Source: an uncultured Pelagibacteraceae bacterium
Lineage (GTDB): Bacteria; Pseudomonadota; Alphaproteobacteria; Pelagibacterales; Pelagibacteraceae
Assembly (NCBI GenBank): GCA_902533775.1
Contig: CACANA010000004.1
Span: forward strand, 1 to 52,960
Reading direction: 5' to 3'
DNA: 52,960 bases
Below are positions 8,309 to 17,954 of this stretch, in pieces. The number at the start of each line of letters is the position of its first letter. The stretch's first letter is position 1. Position numbers and translations under genes: made by a program. The notes below the pieces were generated by a model. That model was not told where the DNA came from. It made no database searches and was given only the letters and a program-made list of their open reading frames with translations.

Positions 8309-10829
8309 TCCTTCGGAGTTAAGTTTAATATTCAAATATGCTTTAAAGGATTTAAGCAGAAATTATAAAAAAATTTCAAGCATTATTGTAACTCTGTTTA
8401 TCAGTCTTTTTATTTTAAGCGCCATCTTTACAATCGAAGATAGTTTAAAAAAAGAGCTTAATGATAATGCAAAAGTTCTTTTGGGTGGAGATCTCGAAAT
8501 CGATTATAACCGTAATAAAGGGGACCTTAATTTGGTCAATAAAGTAAAGGAATTTTCAACTGTCTCACAAATGATAGAGTTCAGTACAATGCTTTCTACG
8601 ACAGGCAGAGAAAAAAATAAATCATTATTTACAAGAATTAAAACGGTTGATGAAAAATATCCGTTATACGGTGAAGTTGTTTATGAGCCAGAAGATGCTT
8701 ATGAAAGAATGCAAAAGGAACCCAAGACAATTTTGATTAATGAAAGTTTATCAAAAACTTTAAAGATAAAAATAAATGACAAAGTTAAGGTACAAGATCA
8801 AAGTTTCATAGTTGTTGGAATTATAAAATCTGTACCTGACGTCAGTGGGTTTGTAGCTTTTGGAGATTGGGCATTAGCAGGAAAACAAACTTTGGAGATA
8901 CTAAAACTAAATGGAATAGGTAGTTTTTTAAATTATGAATATAAAGTAAAGTTTAAATCAAGTGATGATCCAGAAAAAATAGAAAGTAAGGTCAAAGATA
9001 TTTTTAAAGATGACCAAAAAGTAAAGCTTAGATTTCCAGAAAATTCAGCTAGTGGCTTAAAAAGGATAATTAATAATTTTTCCCAATTTCTATCTTTAGT
9101 TTCAATTAGTGCAATGTTAATTGCTGGAATAGGTATCGCTAATACATTGTTGTCATTTATAAACCAGAATAATATGTCTATAGCTGTAAGAAAAGCTGTA
9201 GGATTTTATTCAGGGAATATAAAAACACTTTATTATTTTCAATTATTAATATTATTATTTATTATTACCGTAATTTCTTATGGCTCAAGTTTTTTAATTG
9301 TACCAATTGCAGATAAATATTTATCTGATGGATTGGGATTAAATGTTTATCCAAAATTTTCTTTAATTAATTTTATAAAAATATTTATTGTTGGTTTGTT
9401 AGTTCTTATAATTTTTTCAATACCAACAATAAGTTCAATTGATCAAGTTAAAGCATCAAATCTGTTTAGAAATGTATTCCAAAACCTACAATTTTATTAC
9501 TCGAAAAAGTCAGTTATTTTGAGTTTTATCTTGTTATCATTTTTAGTTTTATTGTTTACAATAGGTTCTGAAAGGCCTTCTTATAGCTTGGGTTATTTTC
9601 TGGCTTTTTTTGTGTGTCTACTTGTATTTTTTTTACTTTCGAAAGTAATAATTTATTTACTGAAAAAGTTTAATTTTATTTCAAATATCTCTTTAAAAGT
9701 ATCGATAAAAAATATAACTCAAACAAAAAGTATCACTCCTATCACAATTATGTCTTTAGGCTTAGGTGTAACTTTATTATTAACTTTAGCTTTAGTTGGA
9801 ACAAATTTTAAAAGAGAAATTGCAAGATCTATTCCAGATATTGCACCTGATTATTTTTTTGTTGGAATTCAAAAAGGTGAAAAGAAAAAATTTGAACAAG
9901 GTGTTTACAAAATGAACCCAGATGCGAACATTGAAATAGTGCCTATGGTTTCTTCTGGAATAGTAAAAATTAATGGTGTGAATCCGAATAGCTATATTAA
10001 ACCAGATAATGATAGTTATTGGGTAATTGGAAGTGAAAGAAGATCTTCTTGGGTTGAAAATATACCTAAAGATAACCCAATTTTAAAAGGAGAATGGTGG
10101 GATTTATCTAAACCTAACCAACTTCAGATTTCACTTGATGCAAAAGTAGCTAAAGATTTTAATATTGAGTTGGGAGATATTTTTACTTTAAACATTTATG
10201 GTCGAGAAATTGATGGAGAAATAGTTAATTTTAGAGAAGTTGATTATCGTGATCTAAGTATTAATTTTGCCATGTTATTTAATCCACAATTTGCAAAAAA
10301 AATTCCTCATGAATATTTAGCAACTGCTAAGTTTAAAAAACCAGATAATTTTGATGAAACCAAAATGTTAGAAGTATTACCGAGTTTGTCTATGATAAAA
10401 ATTGCTGATTACTTAGACAAAGTAACATCGGTTTTAAATAAAGTTTTCATAGCTGTAACCCTAATTTCTGGTGTAACAATTGTCATTGGATTGATTGTTA
10501 TCTCAAGTGCTATAATGGTCCAAGGAAAAGTAAAAGAGTACCAAAATCTTGTATTTAAAATTTTAGGTTTTTCAAAAAAAGAAATTATATTTTCGTCTTT
10601 GATAGAATTTATAATTATTTTTATGTCGGTTATATTAATTGCAATTTTTTTTGCAGTGATTGGATCAAAATTTATTATGGAGAATATTTTTGAATTAGTT
10701 TGGCAATTTGATTTTAAAGTTTTAATTTACCTTGGTGCCTCTATAGGAATTGTGACCTTGATTTTAATTATGCTAACTAATCTTAAATACTTAAGTCCTA
10801 AAGTTTATCCATTAATAAGAAACCAATAG
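8292..10829 (+). CDS. ABC transporter permease, FtsX-like/MacB-type (YbbP-like)
   Basis: Multiple hydrophobic TM segments, ALKDLSRNYKK start, paired with overlapping ATPase gene next to tesA. Confidence 0.88.
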   Translation: MEKLNNPSELSLIFKYALKDLSRNYKKISSIIVTLFISLFILSAIFTIEDSLKKELNDNAKVLLGGDLEIDYNRNKGDLNLVNKVKEFSTVSQMIEFSTMLSTTGREKNKSLFTRIKTVDEKYPLYGEVVYEPEDAYERMQKEPKTILINESLSKTLKIKINDKVKVQDQSFIVVGIIKSVPDVSGFVAFGDWALAGKQTLEILKLNGIGSFLNYEYKVKFKSSDDPEKIESKVKDIFKDDQKVKLRFPENSASGLKRIINNFSQFLSLVSISAMLIAGIGIANTLLSFINQNNMSIAVRKAVGFYSGNIKTLYYFQLLILLFIITVISYGSSFLIVPIADKYLSDGLGLNVYPKFSLINFIKIFIVGLLVLIIFSIPTISSIDQVKASNLFRNVFQNLQFYYSKKSVILSFILLSFLVLLFTIGSERPSYSLGYFLAFFVCLLVFFLLSKVIIYLLKKFNFISNISLKVSIKNITQTKSITPITIMSLGLGVTLLLTLALVGTNFKREIARSIPDIAPDYFFVGIQKGEKKKFEQGVYKMNPDANIEIVPMVSSGIVKINGVNPNSYIKPDNDSYWVIGSERRSSWVENIPKDNPILKGEWWDLSKPNQLQISLDAKVAKDFNIELGDIFTLNIYGREIDGEIVNFREVDYRDLSINFAMLFNPQFAKKIPHEYLATAKFKKPDNFDETKMLEVLPSLSMIKIADYLDKVTSVLNKVFIAVTLISGVTIVIGLIVISSAIMVQGKVKEYQNLVFKILGFSKKEIIFSSLIEFIIIFMSVILIAIFFAVIGSKFIMENIFELVWQFDFKVLIYLGASIGIVTLILIMLTNLKYLSPKVYPLIRNQ

Positions 10830-10835
10830 TAAATT

Positions 10836-11681
10836 TTATTTATTCGCTCTTTTAAAACATTCGATTGTATTTTTAAGCAAACAAGCAATAGTCATAGGTC
10901 CAACTCCACCTGGAACTGGAGTTAAAGCTTTTGCAACTTTTGATACTTCATCAAATGCAACATCGCCAACTAGGCCCTTTTCAGTTTTATTAATACCAAC
11001 GTCAATCACAATTGCATCTTTTTTAACCCAATCACCTTTTACAAGCTCAGGGATCCCAACAGCAGCAACTATAATGTCTCCTTTTAAACATTCACCCTTA
11101 AGATCATTTGTTTTTGAGTGAGTAATTGTAACTGTGCAATTTTCTTTCAACAACAGCTGTGTCATTGGCTTACCATTTAAATTTGATCTTCCAACAATTA
11201 CGGCTTTTTTTCCATTAAGGTTTGGTTCAATTTTTTTTATTAATAAATAACAACCTAAAGGAGTACATGGAATAGAACTTTCATAACCTGAAGATAGATT
11301 GCCCACATTCATAGGATGAAATCCGTCTACATCTTTCTCTGGTACAATTGCCTCTATAACTTTTTGTTTATCAATATGTTTTGGAAGTGGGAGCTGAACT
11401 AAAATTCCTGAAACGGAATTGTCATTGTTAAGTTCATCAATTTTTTTTAAAACTTCACTTTCTTTTATACTGTCAGGGTATCTAATCACCTCTGATTTAA
11501 GACCTACTTCATTGGCGGATTTCTCTTTATTTCTAACATAAATTTGACTAGGTGCTAAATCACCAATCAATATGACTGTTAAACCTGGTACTTTATTGTG
11601 CTTATTTTTTAAAAATAAGACTTCTTTCTTGAGCTCTTCTCTTAAATCAGCAGCAGCTTTTTTTCCATCAATTAAAATCAT
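10836..11681 (-). CDS. folD: bifunctional methylenetetrahydrofolate dehydrogenase/cyclohydrolase
   Basis: SGILVQLPLP, PEKDVDGFHPMNVG, VVGRSNLNGKPM, PVPGGVGPMT. Confidence 0.97.
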   Translation of the reverse strand: MILIDGKKAAADLREELKKEVLFLKNKHNKVPGLTVILIGDLAPSQIYVRNKEKSANEVGLKSEVIRYPDSIKESEVLKKIDELNNDNSVSGILVQLPLPKHIDKQKVIEAIVPEKDVDGFHPMNVGNLSSGYESSIPCTPLGCYLLIKKIEPNLNGKKAVIVGRSNLNGKPMTQLLLKENCTVTITHSKTNDLKGECLKGDIIVAAVGIPELVKGDWVKKDAIVIDVGINKTEKGLVGDVAFDEVSKVAKALTPVPGGVGPMTIACLLKNTIECFKRANK

Positions 11682-11684
11682 TTA

Positions 11685-11975
11685 TTAAAATATTAGTGGT
11701 GCAATGTAGAGTTTCATACACATTTCTATGAACCATATCAACAAAAGAAGTACGATAGGTGAAATATCAAAAGCACCAAGGTTAGGTAAAAATCTTCTAA
11801 TCTTCATTAAAATCGGTTCTGTCATTTTATAAGTGAAATCTAATATTAAATATACAAACCGATTGCTTGTATTTAGTACATTAAAAGCAACTAACCAACT
11901 TATAACGACATTGGCAATTACAACATATGAATAAAGTTTTAATATTTGAAGAGCTAAATAAAATATAGCAATCAT
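11685..11975 (-). CDS. YggT family protein
   Basis: 96-aa two-helix membrane protein with TEPILMKIRRFLPNLGAFDISPIVLLL. Confidence 0.85.
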   Translation of the reverse strand: MIAIFYLALQILKLYSYVVIANVVISWLVAFNVLNTSNRFVYLILDFTYKMTEPILMKIRRFLPNLGAFDISPIVLLLLIWFIEMCMKLYIAPLIF

Positions 11976-13057
11976 TTTTTTTCAACATAAATAGACTGAC
12001 TTGGAAATGCAAATGCAGCTCCCTTACCTTCAACAATTTTTTTTATTTCAAGTGCCAAATTTTCTTTTACTTGTAAATAATTAGTCCAACTATTTGTTTT
12101 TGTAAAACATCTAACATACATATCAATCGAGCTATCTGAAAACTTATCTATTCTTACGGCGACTCCTACAGATTGGTCGTAATCATCACCTTTATTTATA
12201 TGATGTTCAATCTCATCTCTTATTGTTTTCAATTGATCAATTGTAGTGTCATATTGAAGAGTTATTATCCAACTAATAGCCCAGTTAGTCTTTCTTGTGT
12301 TATTAATCACTGCATTTTCTGCAAATTGAAAATTAGGTATAATTGCCAGTGATTTATCAAATTTTCTTATAACAGTTGATCTAAAACCAATGTTCTCAAC
12401 AACTCCTTCTATAACTCCTTCAACTTTAATCCAATCACCAATTCTAAATCTTTTTTCAACTAAAACTAAAATTCCTGAAATTAAATTTTTAAATAAATCC
12501 TGAGCGCCTAATGCTACTGCTACTCCAAATAAACCTAAGCCTGCAATTATTGGTCCAATTTTAATTCCCCATAACTCAAGAACAGCAGCTGCTCCTAAAA
12601 TAAAAATTAATATTTTAAGAGACTTTATGATCCAGCCTATTAATTCTTTTGTCAGGACTTTATCTAATCCACTTAAAATATATGATATTGGCTCAATTAT
12701 CTGATGTATTATCCAAAATATTAAAATTGTTATTAAAGTTCTATTAACGTTATCTATGAAACCCCTAGTCTCATTATCAAATGACATATAGTAACTGGCA
12801 AAAAATACACCAAGAACAATTGGAAGAAACCTTGCAGGACCTTCCATAGATTTTACAAAAGTATCATCTAATTTATTAGTTGTCCTTTTTGAAATTAATT
12901 CTAATTTTTTTATTACAAGTTTGCTAATTAGACCTCTAAATATTAAAAATAATACAAATATTCCAAGACCTACTATTATCTGAAAGAAATCTACCCCAAG
13001 GATACCCTGCTTCCAAACAGATAAAAATAACTCATTTAGTTTATTTAAAACGTCCAT
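11972..13057 (-). CDS. mechanosensitive ion channel family protein (MscS-like)
   Basis: GLGLFGVAVALGAQDLFKNLISGILVLVEKRFRIGDWIKV. Confidence 0.93.
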   Translation of the reverse strand: MDVLNKLNELFLSVWKQGILGVDFFQIIVGLGIFVLFLIFRGLISKLVIKKLELISKRTTNKLDDTFVKSMEGPARFLPIVLGVFFASYYMSFDNETRGFIDNVNRTLITILIFWIIHQIIEPISYILSGLDKVLTKELIGWIIKSLKILIFILGAAAVLELWGIKIGPIIAGLGLFGVAVALGAQDLFKNLISGILVLVEKRFRIGDWIKVEGVIEGVVENIGFRSTVIRKFDKSLAIIPNFQFAENAVINNTRKTNWAISWIITLQYDTTIDQLKTIRDEIEHHINKGDDYDQSVGVAVRIDKFSDSSIDMYVRCFTKTNSWTNYLQVKENLALEIKKIVEGKGAAFAFPSQSIYVEKK

Positions 13058-13059
13058 TT

Positions 13060-13758
13060 TTAAATTTTATATAGCAAAAACTCCTCTTCACCAGGGTTAA
13101 AAAGAAAAATTTTTTTCCATTTTATGTCATTCAATGCTGATGATGCTTTTTCGCCCATACACATTAGGTTAGTTTCCATCCAAATATTATCTAAGTTATA
13201 TTTTTTTATTAACTTAAAAAATGTCTTCGCACTATTTTCGGAATATATGTAAACAATTTCTGGCACAGAAGATTTGATATCTCTTAAAAAGTTATCACTC
13301 AAATTTTCATTTGGTATTGCAGTATAATTTATAATTCTCTTGATGACATAGTTTTCTGAAATTAAGTCTTGATCAATGTTATAAGAAACAATTTCTCCAC
13401 TAATGTAGGCCATTGGTCCAATCTTTGGGTCAAAGTTTTGTAAAATTAATTCTTTAAGATTATTCACGTTACCTTCGGCGCAGAAAATATTTTGAAAGCC
13501 TAATTCTTTTGCCTTTCTTTCTGTTGCAAGACCAACACAAAAACAAATTATTTTTTTATCTATTTTTGAAATATTTAAATTTTTTAAAGAATTAGCACTC
13601 GTGAAAATGACGCCTTTGAATTTGCTAAAATCTATTTCTTGTGTTTCTATTTTTTTTATTTGTAATAACGGTAAATGAGAAACTTTATGTTTCATGGAAG
13701 TAAATTTTAAAATTAATTCTTTGCTATCATCTAATGGTCTGGTTAATAAAATATGCAT
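13060..13758 (-). CDS. hemD: uroporphyrinogen-III synthase
   Basis: MHILLTRPLDDS start, FTSANSLKNL, adjacent to hemC. Confidence 0.85.
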   Translation of the reverse strand: MHILLTRPLDDSKELILKFTSMKHKVSHLPLLQIKKIETQEIDFSKFKGVIFTSANSLKNLNISKIDKKIICFCVGLATERKAKELGFQNIFCAEGNVNNLKELILQNFDPKIGPMAYISGEIVSYNIDQDLISENYVIKRIINYTAIPNENLSDNFLRDIKSSVPEIVYIYSENSAKTFFKLIKKYNLDNIWMETNLMCMGEKASSALNDIKWKKIFLFNPGEEEFLLYKI

Positions 13759-13759
13759 T

Positions 13760-14671
13760 TTAATTTTTATAAGAACCTTTTGATTTTATTTTAAGCTCTT
13801 CTCCCACTATTCTACTAGTAGACTCAATATTTTCTTTTTGAAGACTTTTTTTTATGAAATATCTATTTTTTCCATCGACAGAAAACAATTCGGTCAATAG
13901 GTCTACTTTATTACCATTTGATTTTGCATATACACCAACTGCAGTGTCACAATCTCCTTCAAGAACTTTTAAGACCTCTCTTTCTGCTTTTGCGACAGTT
14001 CTTGTTTCTTGATCATTAATGTTTTCAAGTAATTTTTTAATTTCATTATCATCTTCTCTGCATTGAATTGCGATAATTCCTTGACCTGCACAAGGTATAA
14101 GTTCATCAACACTGAATTCTTGTGAAATTTTATGTTGTAAATTTAAAGCATCTACTCCTGCTTTTGAGAGAATTATTGCATCATATTCGCCTTTTTCTAA
14201 CTTTTGAACTCTAGTATCAACATTTCCTCTGATAGTTTTATATTTTAAGTTGGGTCTTTTTTTCTTAAGTTGATATTCTCGTCTATATGATGAAGTACCA
14301 ATAATTGAGTTTGGCTCTAAATCTTCAAATTTTACATTATTTTTACTTATTAAAATTTCATTAGGAGAATTTCTTTTTAAAAAATTATTAGTTAAAAGAT
14401 TTTCAGTTTCTTCAGTAGGCATATCTTTGAAGGCATGTACTGCGATATCTATATTTTTATTTAATAAATCTTTTTCAATTTGTTTTGAAAATAATCCTTT
14501 GCCTCCTATTTCAGATAATCTCTCATCCTGCTTTTGATCACCTGTTGTTACTATTTTTTTTAATTCAATCTCTTTAGAAAAATATTTTTTTAGTTCTTTT
14601 TTCACATTTTCTGCGTAAATCATTGCTAACTTACTTCCACGTGTCCCGATTACAAGATTATCTCTTTTCAT
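13760..14671 (-). CDS. hemC: hydroxymethylbilane synthase
   Basis: VIGTRGSKLAMIYA, GGKGLFSKQIE, AVHAFKDMPTE, IPCAGQGIIAIQCR, EGDCDTAVG. Confidence 0.97.
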   Translation of the reverse strand: MKRDNLVIGTRGSKLAMIYAENVKKELKKYFSKEIELKKIVTTGDQKQDERLSEIGGKGLFSKQIEKDLLNKNIDIAVHAFKDMPTEETENLLTNNFLKRNSPNEILISKNNVKFEDLEPNSIIGTSSYRREYQLKKKRPNLKYKTIRGNVDTRVQKLEKGEYDAIILSKAGVDALNLQHKISQEFSVDELIPCAGQGIIAIQCREDDNEIKKLLENINDQETRTVAKAEREVLKVLEGDCDTAVGVYAKSNGNKVDLLTELFSVDGKNRYFIKKSLQKENIESTSRIVGEELKIKSKGSYKN

Positions 14672-14729
14672 AAAAGTTATTTTTATTACATTCTTATAGA
14701 TTAATTGTATTAATTATAAAAAATAATTT

Positions 14730-15803
14730 ATGAATAAAAGCCCAATAATATTAGGAATTGAGACAAGTTGTGATGAAACAGCAGTTTCCATTATTCAAGA
14801 TCATGAAAGTGGTGTTCCAAAAATTTTGTCAAATATAGTATCTAGCCAATTTGATATTCATAAAGAATTTGGAGGAGTGGTGCCAGAACTGGCCGCAAGG
14901 TCTCATGTAGAAAAAATTAATTTGATTGCAAAAAAAGCTTTGGATGAGAGCGGTCTAAATATAAATAAAATATCAGCCGTTGCAGCAACTGCTGGGCCTG
15001 GATTAATAATTTGTCTTAGTGTTGGTTTAAATTTTGCTAAAGCTCTTGCTTCATCTTTAAATGTTCCATTTATTGGGGTTAATCATTTAGAAGGCCATGC
15101 TTTGAGTCCAAAGCTAAATGCAAATATTAATTATCCCTATTTACTTCTACTGATCTCTGGCGGACATAGTCAATTTTTAAGTGTTAATGGATTAGATAAT
15201 TATACAAGATTAGGAACAACAATCGATGATGCTTTGGGGGAAGCATTTGATAAAACTGCAAAACTTTTAGGTATTGAGTTTCCTGGAGGTCCAAAATTAG
15301 AGAAATTTGCAAAAAAAGGTAATCCAAATAAATTTAATCTTCCGAAACCTATAATTAATAAAGGCGGATGCAATCTATCTTTTGCTGGTCTTAAAACTGC
15401 AATATTAAGAATAACAAAAAATATAAAATTAGATCAAGAAAAATATGACTTAGCTGCTTCTTTTCAAAAAACTATAGAAGAAATATTACATGTTAAAACT
15501 GAAATAGCTTTTCAAGAATTTAGAAATATAAATTCTACAAAAAAAAGTAATTTTATTATTGCTGGTGGTGTAGCTGCAAATGATGGTATAAGAAAAAAGT
15601 TATCTGAGGTAAGTAAAAAAAATAATTTTGTACCAATATTTCCAGATCTTAAATTATGTGGCGATAATGCAGCAATGATTGCACTAGTTGGATTAGAAAA
15701 ATATAAAATAAAAAAGTTCGATAGTTTTGATTTGATTGCAAGCCCAAGATTAGCTCTGGATAAGAAAGCAAAGTTTTTAAAAGGGTCTGGATTAGTTTAT
15801 TAA
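14730..15803 (+). CDS. tsaD: tRNA threonylcarbamoyladenosine biosynthesis protein TsaD
   Basis: ILGIETSCDETAVSI, GVVPELAARSH, GVNHLEGHALSP, LLISGGHSQ. Confidence 0.97.
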   Translation: MNKSPIILGIETSCDETAVSIIQDHESGVPKILSNIVSSQFDIHKEFGGVVPELAARSHVEKINLIAKKALDESGLNINKISAVAATAGPGLIICLSVGLNFAKALASSLNVPFIGVNHLEGHALSPKLNANINYPYLLLLISGGHSQFLSVNGLDNYTRLGTTIDDALGEAFDKTAKLLGIEFPGGPKLEKFAKKGNPNKFNLPKPIINKGGCNLSFAGLKTAILRITKNIKLDQEKYDLAASFQKTIEEILHVKTEIAFQEFRNINSTKKSNFIIAGGVAANDGIRKKLSEVSKKNNFVPIFPDLKLCGDNAAMIALVGLEKYKIKKFDSFDLIASPRLALDKKAKFLKGSGLVY

Positions 15804-15804
15804 T

Positions 15805-16308
15805 TTAGCAGGCACTGCCACTGCCACTGCCTGCTCCAGATGCAGCTTTTTTATCTTGGCTAGCCATTAGTTCACCTTTTTTTGAGATTTTGAACTCTCC
15901 ATCAACTACATCTGCTGGATACCATTTTGGGAGACCTTGAACTTTTATTTGATAATCAACTTTAATTCCTTTTTTCAGGTTAAGCTTAATAAGTGTTCTA
16001 TTTTTTTTATTTTTCTTGTGTATAAATTTATTGCTTTTAAACTTTCCCTCATAAACAGTTCCATCTTTTAGGGTTAATTTGCCTTTACCACTGAATTTAT
16101 TTTTTTTTATTGGTCCAGTATATATTGATCCATCTTCAAATTTTACCACAGCATTTTTTAAAGTTACTTTTGTTTTTGATAAATCTGTGCCTGATTTAAG
16201 TTCTGATGACTCAATTGATATATTATTGTAAGAAATATTTGCGGAATTTGCTCCAGAACTTATAGAAAAAAGAATAATTATAATAAATGCTAGCTTAATT
16301 CTCATCAC
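15805..16308 (-). CDS. MORN-repeat-containing exported protein
   Basis: MORN-like repeats FEDGSIYTGPIKKNKFSGKGKLTLKDGTVYEGKF; N-terminal signal peptide; C-terminal GAGSGSGSAC. Confidence 0.75.
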   Translation of the reverse strand: MMRIKLAFIIIILFSISSGANSANISYNNISIESSELKSGTDLSKTKVTLKNAVVKFEDGSIYTGPIKKNKFSGKGKLTLKDGTVYEGKFKSNKFIHKKNKKNRTLIKLNLKKGIKVDYQIKVQGLPKWYPADVVDGEFKISKKGELMASQDKKAASGAGSGSGSAC

Positions 16309-16310
16309 AC

Positions 16311-17234
16311 TTAAGTTTTACAATAATTATTTAATGTAGTCAAAGTTAATTTCTTAGATTTTATATGTCTTTTATCTAATGTTAAAATTTGATTTTCATC
16401 TTTTAAAATCGAAATATAAAAGTTCTCTAATTTTAAATTTTTAAAAAAATTATCACAAATTATGTATTTTAACTTATTTTCTAAATTATTATTAATTTTA
16501 AATTTTTCTAATTTTTCGTCTTCATCATAAATCCAATAAGGCATTGTAATAATAAAATCTATATCAAGATTAAGTTTATTTTTAATTTCAATTAAATTAT
16601 CAAAATATATATTTAAATTTTTTTTGAGATCTGCAATCTTTGTTTGTTCAAAGAGTTTTTGCATATCTTTTTGATTTTTTCTCGAAATTGTAAAAAATTT
16701 GTTTGTTATCAAATTCTTTAAAATATTAAACCTATACTTATAAGGATTTTTCATTATATCATCTAACTGATCTTCTCTAATCGATACATAATTTTGAATA
16801 TTATAATTTGGAGATAAACGAAACATATCAACTGATAAATTAAAACCAATAATAATTTTTTTTTTTATTTTTTCTTGATTTATAATTATAAAGTTTAATA
16901 CCTGATAAGGACCATTATTAGGTGCAGCATAAATTATTAGATCTTCACTATAGGACTTTGATAAAAAATGATCTTTCTGATTTTGTATATCTATACCTAA
17001 AATTTGACTATCTCCAAAAACTTGAATAGTTTTTTTGTTTGGTTTTATAAAAAATCTACCACCTTTTTTATCTGTTTTAAAAATTAAATTTTGATTTCCA
17101 TATTTAATACAAAATTCACTTTCCTCAGGTAATTGAACATAATTGTCATTATGACCAAACGGTAAAAAATCTAAACAATCTTTTGATTTTGAGTGACTTA
17201 TTGTTAAAATTAAAAAAAAAATTATTAGAAGAAT
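16311..17234 (-). CDS. exported SGNH-like protein; start codon uncertain
   Basis: Signal-peptide-like ILLIIFFLILTISHSKS, VFGDSQILGIDI (GDS-type motif). The listed Met start at 17438 runs antisense through the divergent ferritin-like gene; 17234 is a proposed boundary (ATT) only. Confidence 0.5.
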   Translation of the reverse strand: MLLIIFFLILTISHSKSKDCLDFLPFGHNDNYVQLPEESEFCIKYGNQNLIFKTDKKGGRFFIKPNKKTIQVFGDSQILGIDIQNQKDHFLSKSYSEDLIIYAAPNNGPYQVLNFIIINQEKIKKKIIIGFNLSVDMFRLSPNYNIQNYVSIREDQLDDIMKNPYKYRFNILKNLITNKFFTISRKNQKDMQKLFEQTKIADLKKNLNIYFDNLIEIKNKLNLDIDFIITMPYWIYDEDEKLEKFKINNNLENKLKYIICDNFFKNLKLENFYISILKDENQILTLDKRHIKSKKLTLTTLNNYCKT

Positions 17235-17949
17235 GTTTTTGATACCAAAAAATAAGTTGGATAAATTTGAACCTTTAAGATGTTGTTTTGTTTTAAATGA
17301 ATTTTCTGCAGCTGAATTTGCATCTGCTTTAGAAATGTTGTTTGCGGCCAAAAATGTAAATGATCTAAAATTAAGTAAAGGTTTCATAAGACATTCTTTA
17401 GATGAGTATAAACATTTTTCTATATTTACAAATATCAAAAACCAAATTTCCTTAGAGCATAAGCTAAATAGTAGAGAAATAAGATTTGTACCAATTCACC
17501 TATTTGCTAAAGGGTATATTTATAAAGATAAATTTATTTTTGAAAAAAAAAACATTAAAGACTTTGCAATTTTTATTGGAGCAAATGAAGAAATTGCAGA
17601 AAAAAAATTACATGACTTTCTTGATAATATTAGAAAATTTAAACCGGATCATATCAAACAAATTGATAAAATTTTGCTAGATGAGGAAAGACATGCCAAA
17701 TACTCACTAACATATGCAAAAAAAAATAATTCCAAATTTGCTTATTTTATTAAGTTCTCTAAGGAGAATTTAATAAGTAAATTAAGACATCTTTATGCTA
17801 ATAGCTTAACCAAAGTCGCAAAAATTTTTAATCCAATTTTATACTTATTAATTTTAATTATGTATTTACCTGTTAAATTTTTGGATTTGGATAAATCCGA
17901 AACAGACAATGATGTTTTGAAAAATATTAATCCAAAATCAATACTTTAA
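17233..17949 (+). CDS. ferritin-like di-iron-type protein with C-terminal hydrophobic segment
   Basis: Helical protein with two ExxH motifs (HSLDEYKHF and LLDEERHAKYS) and upstream helix glutamates (FSAAEFASALEMLFA); C-terminal TM-like LYLLILIMYLPVKF. Confidence 0.65.
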   Translation: MFLIPKNKLDKFEPLRCCFVLNEFSAAEFASALEMLFAAKNVNDLKLSKGFIRHSLDEYKHFSIFTNIKNQISLEHKLNSREIRFVPIHLFAKGYIYKDKFIFEKKNIKDFAIFIGANEEIAEKKLHDFLDNIRKFKPDHIKQIDKILLDEERHAKYSLTYAKKNNSKFAYFIKFSKENLISKLRHLYANSLTKVAKIFNPILYLLILIMYLPVKFLDLDKSETDNDVLKNINPKSIL

Positions 17950-17954
17950 TTTTA

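Noticed and set aside
17486-17680. Alternative-frame ORF, 64 aa
   Set aside because: Out of frame within the ferritin-like gene; low-complexity Lys/Leu
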